Shown here: in pieces, positions 44,901 to 55,289 of the stretch
How the letters are laid out: the number at the start of each line of letters is the position of its first letter
How positions within the stretch are numbered: the first letter of the stretch is position 1
Source of the DNA: Anthonomus grandis grandis
Lineage: Eukaryota > Arthropoda > Insecta > Coleoptera > Curculionidae
DNA length: 64,000 bases
Assembly: GCF_022605725.1 (NCBI RefSeq)
Contig: NC_065548.1
Span: 10,945,644 to 11,009,643 of the forward strand
Reading direction: 5' to 3'
Program-made: the position numbers and the translations under genes
Notes under the pieces: model-generated
What the model was told of the DNA's origin: nothing
Databases searched by the model: none
What the model saw: the letters and a program-made list of their open reading frames with translations, nothing else

Positions 44901-45030
44901 GAGAACGACTCTTATTGACAATTATTCTCCAGGTCTTCTTCTGTTTATTGCAAGAGTTTGTCATCGCATCTGAGTACAATTAATGTTGCTTAAATAATTT
45001 CCTTAATTGGCAAACTTCAACAAAATGATA
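41960..45030 (-). repeat. Tandem array of an RT-derived unit, about 600-700 bp
   Basis: Three segments beginning near 42025, 42610 and 43310 share AATCTCATGACTCACACAG, a TGTACA-type core and ATTATTTGTATCTTGTTG-like endings. A fourth partial copy lies at 44880-45030. The minus strand of the first unit reads SAEVFCNLSKAFDCVSHEI, an RT block A, so the unit derives from a Jockey/CR1-type RT gene. Each unit also repeats the block CCAATAATACTGGAGAAA to AAAGACCAGATGG. The last two units are separated by a mariner relic (about 43640-44870). RT coding capacity is lost in all units. Confidence 0.65.
43860..44560 (-). pseudogene. Mariner-superfamily transposase relic A
   Basis: Minus-strand frames read LEWAMLSAVENAS with RNLHINCVYPLSLQWVHYLQ (DNA-binding/linker part), then QYDRASAHYSVNY (second Asp) and, across shifts, MDWSGW, PPRSPDLNPLDYCLWEWLKS (third Asp) and a tail near 43900. 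The first Asp region is deleted. The spacing between second and third Asp includes an extra R-W-I-G-x-G-G segment, as in DD41D-type elements. It lies between units of the RT-derived array. Confidence 0.65.
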
Positions 45031-45389
45031 AATGTAATGTGTTTAAGATAACTAAAATTGGACTTAAGGAAGATGTTATATTTTCTTGATGATGCAAATA
45101 AAGGACAGAGAAATTAATAAATATTTCAGTCAGGAATAGAATGAGCGAGAACATGGAAATCATAACAACCATCAAAACTACAATACCTAGGGCATATTGT
45201 CGGAATAGGAAAAAATCCAGGACAAGCGAAGTATAAATTCTCTGCTGGACATATTTGACAATTGTTAAGAGATAAGCACAAAGCAAATCGTTTTCATCAT
45301 CATCAAAGATTTAAAAAAAAAAAGATGAAAAAAGATTTTAAAGACATTTATTTGATCAATACATTACTTAAAAGTACCAAATAAATAAG
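45031..45389. other. No gene seen
   Basis: AT-rich with no supported feature. Confidence 0.45.
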
Positions 45390-45640
45390 TAATTATGGGA
45401 TTTTTTATCCCGAAATTCGTAAAAATTGTTATTGCCGAAACTCAGGCCACACAATATTGCGATTGATCGCACTTTAGGGAAATCCCGGAAATGGTGAGCT
45501 TCGTGCAGGATACGGTCTAATACATTTTGGATGAAATGGTCGGGGACACGAAACGCTGTCGAACGGACGGGGACGGCCATCTTTGCCAAAATATCGTAGC
45601 AGAGAAAAAAAAGGGTAAGCGACCCAAACTAATGGAAAGG
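45390..45640. promoter_or_regulatory. GC-rich island, unclassified
   Basis: The block from CCGAAATTCG to CGGACGGGGACGGCC is rich in G+C and CpG. Minus-strand (45368-45589) and plus-strand (45527-45721) frames are both open for 60-70 codons without a recognisable domain. It may be conserved non-coding DNA or an exon; I cannot decide. Confidence 0.2.
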
Positions 45641-46689
45641 TTTATATTAAATAGACCGAGAAATTCACCATCTTTTTTTCATATTGGGAGACTTTTCTTA
45701 AGCTTTTATTTGTTTTCCTGACAAAAGGACTCAGTAAAGGTATTATTTTTATTGTGAAAAAACATCCATTAGAACATATTACAAGCATATTTCTTGGATG
45801 TGCTTAGGAGAGTCCAGAGATCATGTATACATGGACGTAAAAGCAATAGGTAAAAAAACAACAGTTTCAGGAATAATAACAGGTTAAAAAATCACAAGAT
45901 GATGAGATATAAATTTATTTCCTACGGTTAGCTCATATTCTTGGGAAAAGCAGTTCTTATATTATGTTCCTTATAGTGTGTGGAAGTTATAAAAACTCCC
46001 TAATCCAAAATTGGCATTTTTTTTTTAAATTAGGAAATGCATTTTTCTTTTCCATCTTTGCACACTGCTTTTCAAGTCCAAAATGTAAAAGCGCAGATGT
46101 TATTTGACTTGATTTTTAGATTTTCACCAATACTGGTTAAAAATTAAAAAATTGTGTAAAGTTTGTTGATTTAATTATTACATTTTATTTTGAAAATATC
46201 TGGAAATTAAAAAAATATTAAAATCATTGTTTTTACAAATTTTTGCGTTTATTGTTGTCGAAAGTAAAAAATAAACGCATATAACTTTTTTTTAAACGAA
46301 TAAAAAAGAAGGAAATTGTGTTTTATTAAACAAAAAATTGCCAGGAATTTTTTTTTTATAAATTATTAAAATGGGTATATTTTTTTTTCCTTTTTTTATT
46401 TTGATTTACTACTTTAACTAAAAATGCTAAATCTTATATGATAAATCAAAAAAAGAGCAAAAAATATGTAAGAAGTATTACATAAAATGGCTGGAAATTT
46501 TTACAAATTATTTAATAGTTCTTATAGTTAAAACCTTTGGTATGATACTCAAATTACAAAACAATTTTGCCACTATTTAAACCTCTTAGGTTTATTCTCG
46601 ACACGTGTTGCGCTAACGATGTTAACATCTTCAGGAAAAGATTAAGACTAACGTATACTAAAAACTGATCTTTCAGTTTTAAACCATTT
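45641..46689. other. AT-rich sequence, no gene seen
   Basis: Long A and T tracts, with stops in every frame. Confidence 0.5.
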
Positions 46690-47610
46690 TTAAGTATCAA
46701 CCGTGTGTTTTTATATTTTCTGCATACTTTATAACCCAAAAAAAGTAGTCCAAGGGATTAAGGTCATGTGACCTAGGTGGCGACTCTATTGATCCACGTC
46801 TGCCTATACACCGCTTTGTGAAAACATTATGTAGGAATCTTGTATTAATCGTAGCATAGTGGGGAGGCCTCCCATCCTATTAAAACCATAATGCTTGGTT
46901 TGACCGATCTGAGTTATTTTCATTAGGATGCAATGTCACCAGTGATAGAATCAAGTCGTCTACTAAAAAGTCACAAGAAAGCTCCCAAAGTTCCTTCAAA
47001 GAAGTACATATGGTTCTATTACTCTCTTATTAATAATCCCTGCTCAGATATTTACCTTTTCATAATTAAAATCAGTGTAAGTTTTCAGGTGCTCAGTCCC
47101 TGAAATTATGCCTATTTACTTGTCAATTTAAAGAAAAAGTTGCCTCATCTAAAAAGCATATCTGTTTTTTACTAGATTGGGATTATTATTAGCTTTTTCA
47201 GTTATGATCTGGCAACACTATATTCTGTGATCTGGATCATGTTCTAAAAGCTCTTTTCTTCTAATTGAATATTATAAGGGTGGACTTTTTCTTCTTTAAT
47301 TACATTGTTAGAGTTGCTCTATAACGCGTATTTTCAAAAGCGAGATAAGTACTTAAGAGCTTCGAAATTTCGTGTAATGAAATGAGGATATCTAGCTTTT
47401 TGTCCAATTCTTCTTGGTGTGCCAAGATCCTTAAAAATTCCAGTCTTTATCCCCTTAGTCTCAATTCTACTGATTAAAGACTGACTTACAGGTTCTCTGA
47501 GTGAATATTTTTTGTTGATGATTATTCAAAGTTCGTTGCATTTTCTACTTTTCTCACCACAGTCAATCATAATTAAGATTTCGATTATTTGAGTATTAGT
47601 TAAACAAATG
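46690..47610 (-). pseudogene. Mariner-superfamily transposase relic B (DD41D-like)
   Basis: On the minus strand, from about 47610: a degenerate helix-turn-helix region, HPYNIQ with ITEYSVA (linker), a first-Asp region near 47150 seen as MLFR followed by FFFKLTS, then NFGSFL, DDLI, WDGRPPHYATINTRFLHNVF (second Asp), KRCIGRRGSIESPPRS and DLNPLDYFFWGYK (third Asp). The order and the R-x-I-G-R-R-G-x-I-E block match the 56458-57976 element, so it is the same lineage in an older copy. Frameshifts occur every few dozen codons. Confidence 0.75.
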
Positions 47611-48104
47611 CACTGTTAATATTTTCAATTAAAAATGTAATTAAAACTTAAATAACTTACACTCAAATATATTTTATAAACAGAGGTGTAAGTAATTAAA
47701 TATATATTTTCCACTTATATATTCTTTTCCAGAAACTAACAAGAAGGAAGATTTTTGTTATTTATAGACCAAATTGATTGGAAATTTAAAAAATTACTTA
47801 AATCAACATTTTTGATGCTATCTTAAGTGCAAAATTATAAAACGTCTTATAGAATATTTTGAGAAATGAATAAGAATGAAGTAAACGATATTTTTTTTAA
47901 CCCGAAACAAATCTCTCATATACAATATTTTAAAAAATGAACAAGAAAATAATAGTGAAGAAATAGTCTATACTTGCAGGTATATAATAACATTAAAAAT
48001 AATCAAATTAAAAAAAAAACAATAGTAATAAATAGAGGGTTTTTTGACATGGTCAATCAATCAAACCCTGGATCGAATATCTCATACGAATTTTAAACGT
48101 TTTA
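47611..48104. other. AT-rich sequence, no gene seen
   Basis: Nothing supported. The last 100 bases lead into the hammerhead motif and may be part of the same element. Confidence 0.4.
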
Positions 48105-48146
48105 TCCCTTGATGATCGACACCACTGTGTCCGAAACATGTAGGGA
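48105..48146 (+). ncRNA. Hammerhead ribozyme motif, C3 changed to U
   Basis: Plus strand: UCCC, U (position 3), UGAUGA, UC, stem II GACAC-CACU-GUGUC (5 bp, tetraloop), C, GAA, palindromic ACAUGU, A17 (48142), then GGGA pairing with UCCC as stem I. Every conserved core residue is present except C3, which is U. A compensable-looking, perfectly paired stem I and II argue for common descent from an active hammerhead. The C3 change should abolish cleavage. Confidence 0.7.
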
Positions 48147-48539
48147 ATTTTAAATAACTAAATGTTTAATAAATTAGTGGAGGGAGACTGCAGGATTTTA
48201 ATTTTGCCTTAAGAAAATAATATTTACTTTAATGTACAACTTTGGAATCATATCATTATATTTTTTTCAGTATTTTTTTCAAATATAAGCTGAGTGGTCT
48301 CAAAAGAATGGCAACCATATCAATATCTGTTCTCTTTAATGTTCATATTCTTGGCTATATTTTAGATAATTGTATAGCCAATAAAAATATCTATTTCAAG
48401 ACCAGCCAATAGTTTAATGCATCCTTGTCATTATACTATTGCATAATTTTGTTGATGGATCTCCCGTTTAGGAGTCTTTGTTTCCAGTCTTAAAATTTCT
48501 CGAACGTTTGAAATCAATTTAATTTATAAAAATTAGATG
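48147..48539. other. No gene seen
   Basis: AT-rich. The 80 bases after the hammerhead, to the CTGCAGGATTTTAATTTTGCC-like stretch at about 48190, may be the 3' part of its parent element. Confidence 0.4.
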
Positions 48540-49000
48540 ACAATGTGATATCCATTAAATAACTACAGTAAATTCCTTCATCATTGGAATACGACGTTGG
48601 CTGGTTAATAGTTTCCAACGTCGGCATAGTTATTGTGACTTACTATGGCTTCAAATGTCATTAAGTCAAACAGGGATGTTATAGTTAGCGTTTTAGTTAG
48701 CTCTTAATATCAAGGCGATTTCGAGTATAGAGTCAAATATTAAGCCTCTGATATTACCACGAATTATGGCCCACAATGTTTAGTCAGTTTAATGCAGCTT
48801 TGTCAACAAATTTTTTTATAAATTTGCTAATATATTTCTTTTAATTTCAGCTTTGAATTTTTTCACTTGTTTTTTGATTATGTGTTTGAATTACTTCATG
48901 TTTAGGACTAAGAGAGGTAAATTAATCCAGTAGCATTTATCTAGTGTCAGGCACAGGTAATTCGGCGTTAGACTTTGATGTTGTAATTGCTTATCAATAT
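48540..49000. repeat. Diverged copy of the 50-54 kb array module B
   Basis: CCAACGTCGGCATAGTTATT, CACTTCAAATGT-like and GTTAGCGTTTTAGTTAG with TCAAGGCGATTTC parallel 50600-50790 (TTTCAATGTCAGCATAATCG, GACGTTTTAGTTACG, TCAAGGCAACTTC). It shows that the array family extends outside the main block. Confidence 0.5.
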
Positions 49001-49259
49001 CTATAGGTCCTCTGCAAGCGTCTCTTGACTGGTATAGTAAAAGCAATTAAACTTCTAGGGTGATGGTCCTTATATTTTGTTACAAACATCCTAATTTTCC
49101 TTAAAAACTTATCAATATTAGAGTACTGCGCTCTTCATTCTAGAGTAACCATTTTAAAAGTATCTTTTTACAGCCATCATTATTAATATCATATGAAATG
49201 ACATAAGTAGGTTTTGCTTATTATATTAATAGGTACACAACTTCAGCTAACTAAACCCA
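49001..49259. other. No gene seen
   Basis: AT-rich, no supported feature. Confidence 0.4.
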
Positions 49260-50070
49260 TTTTTCTATAAATAATTATTTTTGCGTGGTCGCGCGACGTA
49301 TAATTTACCGATCGGCCACCGTTTGACAGTTCAACATTTAAATTATCGTGGTTACTAACTATTTGCGGGATATGCGGTATTTATCTTCCCACCCGTTATA
49401 TTACGCGAGCTGCTTAAAGTGGTACCTGTCACCAGATATCATCCTACATATGTGGATTTTTGCATCGGTCGTTACTCTATTATTCTGCGAAATATGCCAT
49501 TTCCCAGGGCTATTAAAAACTTTTGCCATGCATACTTTAATGTAGTCTCCTAGCTGTGGGGAAAAGTTATTTTGAAAATATAGGGTCAAATTCGATTTAG
49601 GTCAATGAGGATCCTGCTTGGGCATCATATTCTAAGATTTGCTTGAAAATATATCCAGAACTTGGTTGATGAGACAATCTTTTTTAGTTAAATTTCGGAT
49701 CAAGAACCAAGAATCGATTACAAATTGAGTTTCTTTGCAAGCACTTTATTTGTTAAATAAGAATAATTCAATTAATGAAATGATAATCCAAACAAAGCAT
49801 CTCTCCAGTTACTTTGCAGAAACTCCCTCTAATCCACTATTTCCTTTGCACCCTCCATCCAGATAAACGCGTGTCTCACCCCGTTTTGATTTAAAATTGC
49901 CACGCAACAATATGAGAGGGCGAATAAAACATAATTGACCATTGTCGATATTCACCCGTCAACGTGGATTATTTCTTGTTTCCTCGTGCAGATTCTAAGG
50001 GCCGTTTGTCGCCCGAGTTGCTCAGCTTCTTCGTTTAGACTGTGAGCGATTTAATAGGAGGGTAAGTGGG
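49260..50070. promoter_or_regulatory. Two GC-rich islands, candidate regulatory DNA
   Basis: The first (49260-49560) contains GGTCGCGCGACG, CGATCGGCCACCG, TGACAG and GATATGCGG. The second (49830-50070) contains AAACGCGTGTCTCACCCCG, CCACGCAAC, CCCGTCAACGTGG and GGCCGTTTGTCGCCCG. No transposon motif or sustained coding frame is seen (the frames at 49348-49545 plus and 49401-49589 minus overlap antisense and are unrecognised). Sequence complexity is high relative to the flanks. Confidence 0.25.
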
Positions 50071-52476
50071 GGTAGAAAATAAAAAAACGATACTATGTAT
50101 ATGGTGACTGATGAGTGATGGAAGAACAGTGGGAATGACTCATTGTTACGTAATCATTTTGAGCATGTGTTTTCATTAGGTTGCAAAGTGGCTTTAATTA
50201 AAATACGTCTACTTAATTCACCTTTTTTTCGATTATGTGTTCATTTGGTTTTTATATTTGACTTTTATGATTGACTTTTTCCTAGACAAAATGTTAAAAT
50301 ATTATTTTGCAAATTGGCAAATATCTTAGGCAGCTACCTTTATTTAACTTTAAATCTATATTTTTTTCAATATCGTAATACAAAATCCTCGGTACTATTG
50401 CGGCATAAGACGCAATACGACGTTAATCCAATGATCTTTTCATGACTATGACTAAAATGACCTTGGACTTGTGGTTGTAAAGCAACCTTAAGAGTTTAAC
50501 TTCCATACATGCGTTTGATTATCAAGCTTTGATAACATATAAACAATTTGTATAATAGACGTAAGTTAACTCCCCGATCGTCAGAAGACCACGTAGTTAA
50601 GTTTAACATTAACAGGTTATTGGTTTTCAATGTCAGCATAATCGTTGTGACATAATCAGGTTTTCAAAGTAAATTTATTGTCACTTCAAATGTAAATATG
50701 GACGTTTTAGTTACGTCCTCATGTCAAGGCAACTTCCCAATTTATAGTTAATTACTGGTTGTTTGCAGACAGCAACGTTTAGTTAGAACTTCAAACGTTG
50801 ACTCGTCATTGCGTTATGGTGATATTTGTTATGATGTGGAAGGGCTAAAGTAAGCAAATCGTTAACAAAAATCTAAATAAATATACTTTTAATCGTAATG
50901 CCAACATTAGCACTTAAGCTGTATTTGGTCGGCTGTCAACGTTATGGCAACTCCATTTGGACCCACTTAAGTGCAAATTCTAGTGTAGATGTAGGTCATC
51001 AAAACTCAGTTATAAAGATCTTATATTGACATAATATTGGATTCCACAGTTAGTTTGTCCAACGGACATGGAGATGACTAGACTTGGTCTGACTTGATCT
51101 GACATCGGTCATCCATGTTTGATTAGAGATTTAACTAAACCAACTCGATAAAAATTAAAGGTCGGCAATCGTTGGCCCATAGACAGATACTTTGATTGGA
51201 TTTTCTTGGATTTTCTCTACATCTACCAAAAAAACTGAAATTAAGCTCTAAATCGATTTGATTTAAACTAACTTAGGTGCAAATTCTGGTAGTATCTAAA
51301 GTAAGCAAATCACAGACAAAAACCTGAAAGAACATGTTGTCTTTACAGCACTTAAGCTGTATTTGAGCGGATGTCAACGTTAAGGCAACCTCATTTAGAC
51401 CCACTTGCACAAGGTGGAAATTTTAGTCATTGGACATCGCCTAGATGTATGTAACTAAAACTTAGCTAAAGATCTTATATTAACATGTTATTGGTATCCA
51501 ACGTTAGTTTGTCCAATGGACGTCAAGATGAATTGACTTGGTCTGATGTCAGCCACTAATGTTTGATTAATCAACTTCAACTGGATAGGAATTCAAGGTT
51601 GTTAATCGTCGGCCCATAGACAGATTTCTTGATTGGATTTTGTAAACATCCAATGTTAGCCCTACGTGTACCAAAAACTTGAATTAGGCTTTAAATCGAT
51701 TTGATTTATACTAACTTAGATGCAAATTCTGGTAGTTTCGGTAAAGTAGAAGTTCAAACTCCTGTGCAACGTCATATTACGTCCTTGTAAGGTTGTAATA
51801 GAAGATCCTTGTTAATATTGCAGCATAAGACGTAATACAAGGTTCATCCAACGACCTTTTACTGACTATGACTAAAATGATCTTAAGTCTATTATTGTAA
51901 AGCAAGCTAAAGAGTTTGACTTTCGTACGAATTCTATGCGAACTCCAATTGTCAACTTGTCAAGGGTTATGACGTTTTTGTTATGACGTGGAAGGCAAAT
52001 CATAAACAAAAACCTGACCAAATAATACTTTTAATCATAAAGCCAACATTAGCACTAAAGCTGTATTCCATCGACTGTCAACGTTAAGGCAACTCTATCT
52101 ACTCTACTCTCAATTAGTCGTTGGACATCGCCTAGATGTAGGTAACCAGAACTTGGCTAAAGATCTTATATAGCCAGAACTTGGCTAAAGATATTACATT
52201 TTATTGGAATCCAACGGACTTCAAAATGACTCGACTTGGTCTGACATCGGTCACCAACGTTTGATTGTAGATTTAACTTCAACTCGATAGGAATCCAAGA
52301 TCGATAGTCGTTCGCCTATAGTCACATTTCTTGATTGAATTGTGTAAAAATCCAACGTTATTCCTACATCAACCAAAATTAAGCTCTAAATCAATTTTAT
52401 TTCAACTAACTTAGGTGCAAATCCTGGCAGTTTCTATTAAAACAGTTTTTGGCACTGTCCTTGCAACGTTGTAATA

Positions 52477-52681
52477 AATAGTAATGAAAACAAACTCCAA
52501 GTCACAGGTCTCAAATTTATTAAATTAAAGTCAGAGGATTACACGTGTTTCGCCCATACTAGGCATCATCAGATCCACTGTAAAAAGAAACAAAAACAAT
52601 AAGCTTTATAAAAACTTACCAGCTAAACTTAATTTATACTAAAATTATAAGCTAGTTCCTACCATGTGTATTCACTAATAA
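52477..52681 (-). mobile_element. 205-bp hammerhead-bearing insertion with 13-bp target duplication
   Basis: CAACGTTGTAATA occurs at 52464-52476 and again at 52682-52694, exactly flanking 205 bp that is foreign to the surrounding array (module copies elsewhere run straight through). The minus strand of the insert carries a complete-core hammerhead ribozyme (52532-52580) and no coding frame. A few hundred bases, one ribozyme and a target duplication of this length are the features of metazoan retrozymes and of non-autonomous PLE derivatives, which are thought to move as circular or tandem RNA copied by PLE machinery. There is no internal duplication, so this is a single-unit copy. Confidence 0.75.
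52532..52580 (-). ncRNA. Hammerhead ribozyme, complete core
   Basis: Minus strand: CAG-U-GGAU, CUGAUGA, one unpaired U, stem II GCC (loop UAGUAUG) GGC, GAA, stem III ACACGUGU (self-complementary, virtually no loop), A17 (52540), then AUCC-U-CUG. Stem I is GGAU/AUCC plus CAG/CUG across a U-U mismatch. All residues conserved in hammerheads (C3, U4, G5, A6, G8, A9, G12, A13, A14, A15.1-U16.1, H17) are present. The tiny stem III means efficient cleavage would probably require dimeric RNA, as reported for PLE and retrozyme hammerheads. Predicted cleavage is just after A17. Confidence 0.85.
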
Positions 52682-52731
52682 CAACGTTGTAATAGAAGAT
52701 CCTTGTTAATACTGCAGCATAAGATGTAATA

Positions 52732-53838
52732 CAGGGTGTCCATTTATAAACTGGCACATTTTAACTGCTTATAAGTCGAGAACGAAAAATGACAACAATA
52801 TACGGTTTTCACAGAACTTCATCAATATTTTTAAAGCTTTTTTGACAGTATTGCCAAGTTTCAAAATTTACCTGAAATAGGAGGAAAAAAATGGATGATT
52901 TTCAAAGGCCGATTTCTCAAAAATTTTAAATGTAACACCCTGTACTTTTTAATTTCACATGAAAACCTGTAAAATCCCCTTTCCGAAAATGTATAAATTT
53001 TCTTAAATTCAATATTTTATTTTACAGAGCCAATTTTAGTAAATGACACTTTTTTGAAAATTTTCCTTTTGAAGTGGGCACCTTATTCTCCCGATCTAAC
53101 CATTCCAGATTTTTGTATATGGGTATATGTAAAAGACCGTTGCTACAAATTAACCCCAAGAAATTTGGATGAACTGCGCAACAACATAGTAAACGTTTTA
53201 AACCAAATTACACCGCGTTTTGTAGCAAACGCCTTCGGCAAATTATTTTTTCGTCTACATTTGTGTACCGAGTAAAATGGGGGTCATATTCAGCAGCTAA
53301 TTTATTAGTTATAAATTAAAATTAATTTCTTTAATTGTTTGTTGTTAAAATTGTTGTATATAGTTGTAATTTAATACATAGAATAAATAATTTTATAGAC
53401 ATGGCAATAGCGCAAACTATTTAATTATGATCATACTAAAGCGATACATAGGCAATTACCAGAAAATGTTCATCAATCACCGAATATATATTCTAAATAT
53501 CTGGAAAATTTTCAAAAAGGTGTCATTTACTAAAATTGCCTCTGTAAAAAAAAATAATGAATTTAAGACAATTTATTCATTTTCGGAAAGGGGATTTTAC
53601 AGGCTTATACGTGAAATTAAAAAGTACCGGGTGTTACATTTAAAATTTTTGAGAAATCGGCCTTTGAAAATCATCCATTTTTTTCCTTCTATTTCAGGTG
53701 AATTTTGAAACTTGGCAACACTGTCAAAAAAAACTTTAAAAATATTGATGAAGTTCTGTGAAATCCGCACATTGTTGTCATTTTTTGTTCTCGACTTATA
53801 AGCAGTTAAAATGTGTCAGTTTATAAATGGACACCCTG
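52732..53838 (+). mobile_element. Mariner derivative with about 330-bp inverted repeats
   Basis: The ends CAGGGTGTCCATTTATAAAC and its complement are flanked by TA (52730-52731 and 53839-53840), and the array module reads through the empty site. Inverted arms of about 330 bp hold a smaller transposase remnant. Within each arm a second outward end (AACACCCTG near 52934-52943, and a CGGGTGTTA near 53629) splits off a 210-bp unit, so each arm may be an inverted copy of a separate MITE. Confidence 0.8.
53054..53275 (+). pseudogene. Mariner transposase C-terminal fragment
   Basis: The frame reads WAPYSPDLTIPDFCIWVYVKD, RNLDELRNNIVNVLNQITPRFV and FFRLHLCTE before a stop. This is the third-Asp box and C-terminal tail of a mariner-like transposase, intact for about 70 codons. 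The first two catalytic residues and DNA-binding domains are absent, so the element is non-autonomous. The frame carries over from the left arm, so no genuine start codon is implied. Confidence 0.8.
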
Positions 53839-54254
53839 TATAACATTCATCTAATGATTTTTTGATGACCACGGCCAAAATTATCTTTAACTTGTAATTG
53901 TAAAGCAACCTTAAGGATTTTACTTCAGTAATTGGAAGTAAACGTTGTGTTTGATAATAATTTATATAATAAACGTAAGTTGACTCCCTGGTCATTAGAA
54001 TACCACGTCACTTCAAAGAGAAGTATGGATTTTTTAGTTAAGTCACATTATTGGAATTCAACATTAGCTTATCCGACGAACATGAAGATGACTCGATTTG
54101 GTCTGACATTGGTCACCAATGTTTGATACGAGATCAACTTCAACTCGATAAGCATTACCATGACCCATGTTCGGATTCCTGGATTAACCTGTAATACGTA
54201 AAAATAAAAAGTTCAAATTTTTTTTTATAAATTTCAAAATTTCAATAAAAAAAA

Positions 54255-54314
54255 TATTCCAGGCAGTTGATGGCTTATATGAAATTTAAAGAATGACATC
54301 AACTGCCTGGAATA
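54255..54314. repeat. Perfect 18-bp inverted repeat of the CAACTGCCTGGAA motif
   Basis: TATTCCAGGCAGTTGATG (54255-54272) and CATCAACTGCCTGGAATA (54297-54314) are exact reverse complements separated by 24 bases. The motif is the one expanded at 14603-15245. Confidence 0.85.
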
Positions 54315-54345
54315 AATTTAAAACTATTTCAACCACCTGTGTCAA

Positions 54346-54400
54346 CGACAAACTATGTCAAAAGCTTTTGATAAGTCGAGAAACACTGCGAAGCATTTCT
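54346..54400 (-). pseudogene. Short RT block A fragment
   Basis: The minus strand reads FAVFLDLSKAFDIV, the palm block A of a non-LTR RT, with both the structural D-L-S and the KAFD intact. Nothing recognisable follows on either side, and it abuts the inverted repeat region. Too short to assign a clade. Confidence 0.5.
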
Positions 54401-55289
54401 TGCCTAGTTTTGTTCTACATTTCTTTTTAAATCTTTTTTTTAATCTTAATAAAGAAAACTTAAGGTCTCTCCAGCCTCTATTCATATTCACTGAATATGA
54501 ATTTACCCTTAAAAAAATCCAATTCCATCAGTTGAAGCCTCCTATGAAATTTGCTTTAATAAAAATTATAATAATTATAAAGGCAGTTTTAATTGAACAG
54601 AAATGTGAAGGATTAATAAAAATCAAAAATTTAGGTCGAAACTAAATGCAAGTTTTGCTTCTTGTATAAGATAAATTAAATACAATAATTTTTAAATGCA
54701 ACTTAAACGTTATAAATTTAACTATTATCCTATTTTACTCAATTTAGAAATCCTTGGTTTTGTTCATGGAATAATCCAAGTAGCAGAATAATCATAAATA
54801 GGTTTAGGGTTAGAGAGAATCTTATTCAGAGATTCTTATTGCTAAAATTATAGGAAGGAGGAGGGTCAATTTTACGTCAAAAATAACAAAAACGGTAAAC
54901 GTGCTAGATTTTTTGGGCCAAACCCACATTCAAATGGCCTGTTTTTTTCTAGATCGTTAAAAGTTTTTTTTGAGATTAAATTAAGGATGATTGTCAGTGC
55001 AAAAATTAGCATTAAGATTATATTTCTTTGGAAAAAAATTAATTTTATTATTTATACTATTAGTTAAGATTTTTTGACTGGAAATCAAATATAATAAATT
55101 AAATTACATAAATAGGTTATCTCTCTCATCAGTAAATAGAAATATAAAGGAATAGTCATACTGGGCAAGTTATATTACGTTTAAATGTCTATTGAATACA
55201 AACTTCTACTTAAAAAAAATTTAAAATCAATTTAAAAAGTTTCTGCCACTTCTATTTCCATTTATTCACTATTTAACAAAATACCATTT
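54401..55289. other. AT-rich sequence, no gene seen
   Basis: No supported feature. The plus-strand frame 54355-54645 is AT-driven and is antisense to the RT fragment at its start. Confidence 0.45.

Larger units (their letters stand above)
50395..54190. repeat. Modular satellite-like array (modules A and B)
   Basis: Module A (TTAGCACTTAAGCTGTATTT, GTCAACGTTA-GGCAAC, GATCTTATATT, TTGGTCTGAC, TTAGGTGCAAATTCTGG) starts near 50880, 51300 and 52010; the first two are 438 bases apart. Module B (GCATAAGACGTAATAC, GACTATGACTAAAATGA, GTAAAGCAACCTTAAG) occurs at about 50400, 51825, and 52718 continuing at 53845. The order is B-A-A-B-A-B. The array is interrupted by a 205-bp hammerhead-bearing insertion (52477-52681) and by a mariner derivative (52732-53838). 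No coding potential was recognised. It may be a complex tandem repeat or several copies of one non-autonomous element. Confidence 0.75.

Noticed and set aside
45017..45286. Hydrophobic minus-strand frame of 89 codons
   Set aside because: Composition is AT-driven, there is no domain, and it overlaps the array remnant; insufficient to call a membrane protein.
45280..45300. CATCATCATCAAAG near GTTTTC as a hammerhead or RTE tail
   Set aside because: No GAAA core within range, and the order of blocks is wrong for an RTE 3' end.
46554..46739. Minus-strand frame as a gene
   Set aside because: Its first residues are the tail of the mariner relic; the remainder is AT-rich read-through.
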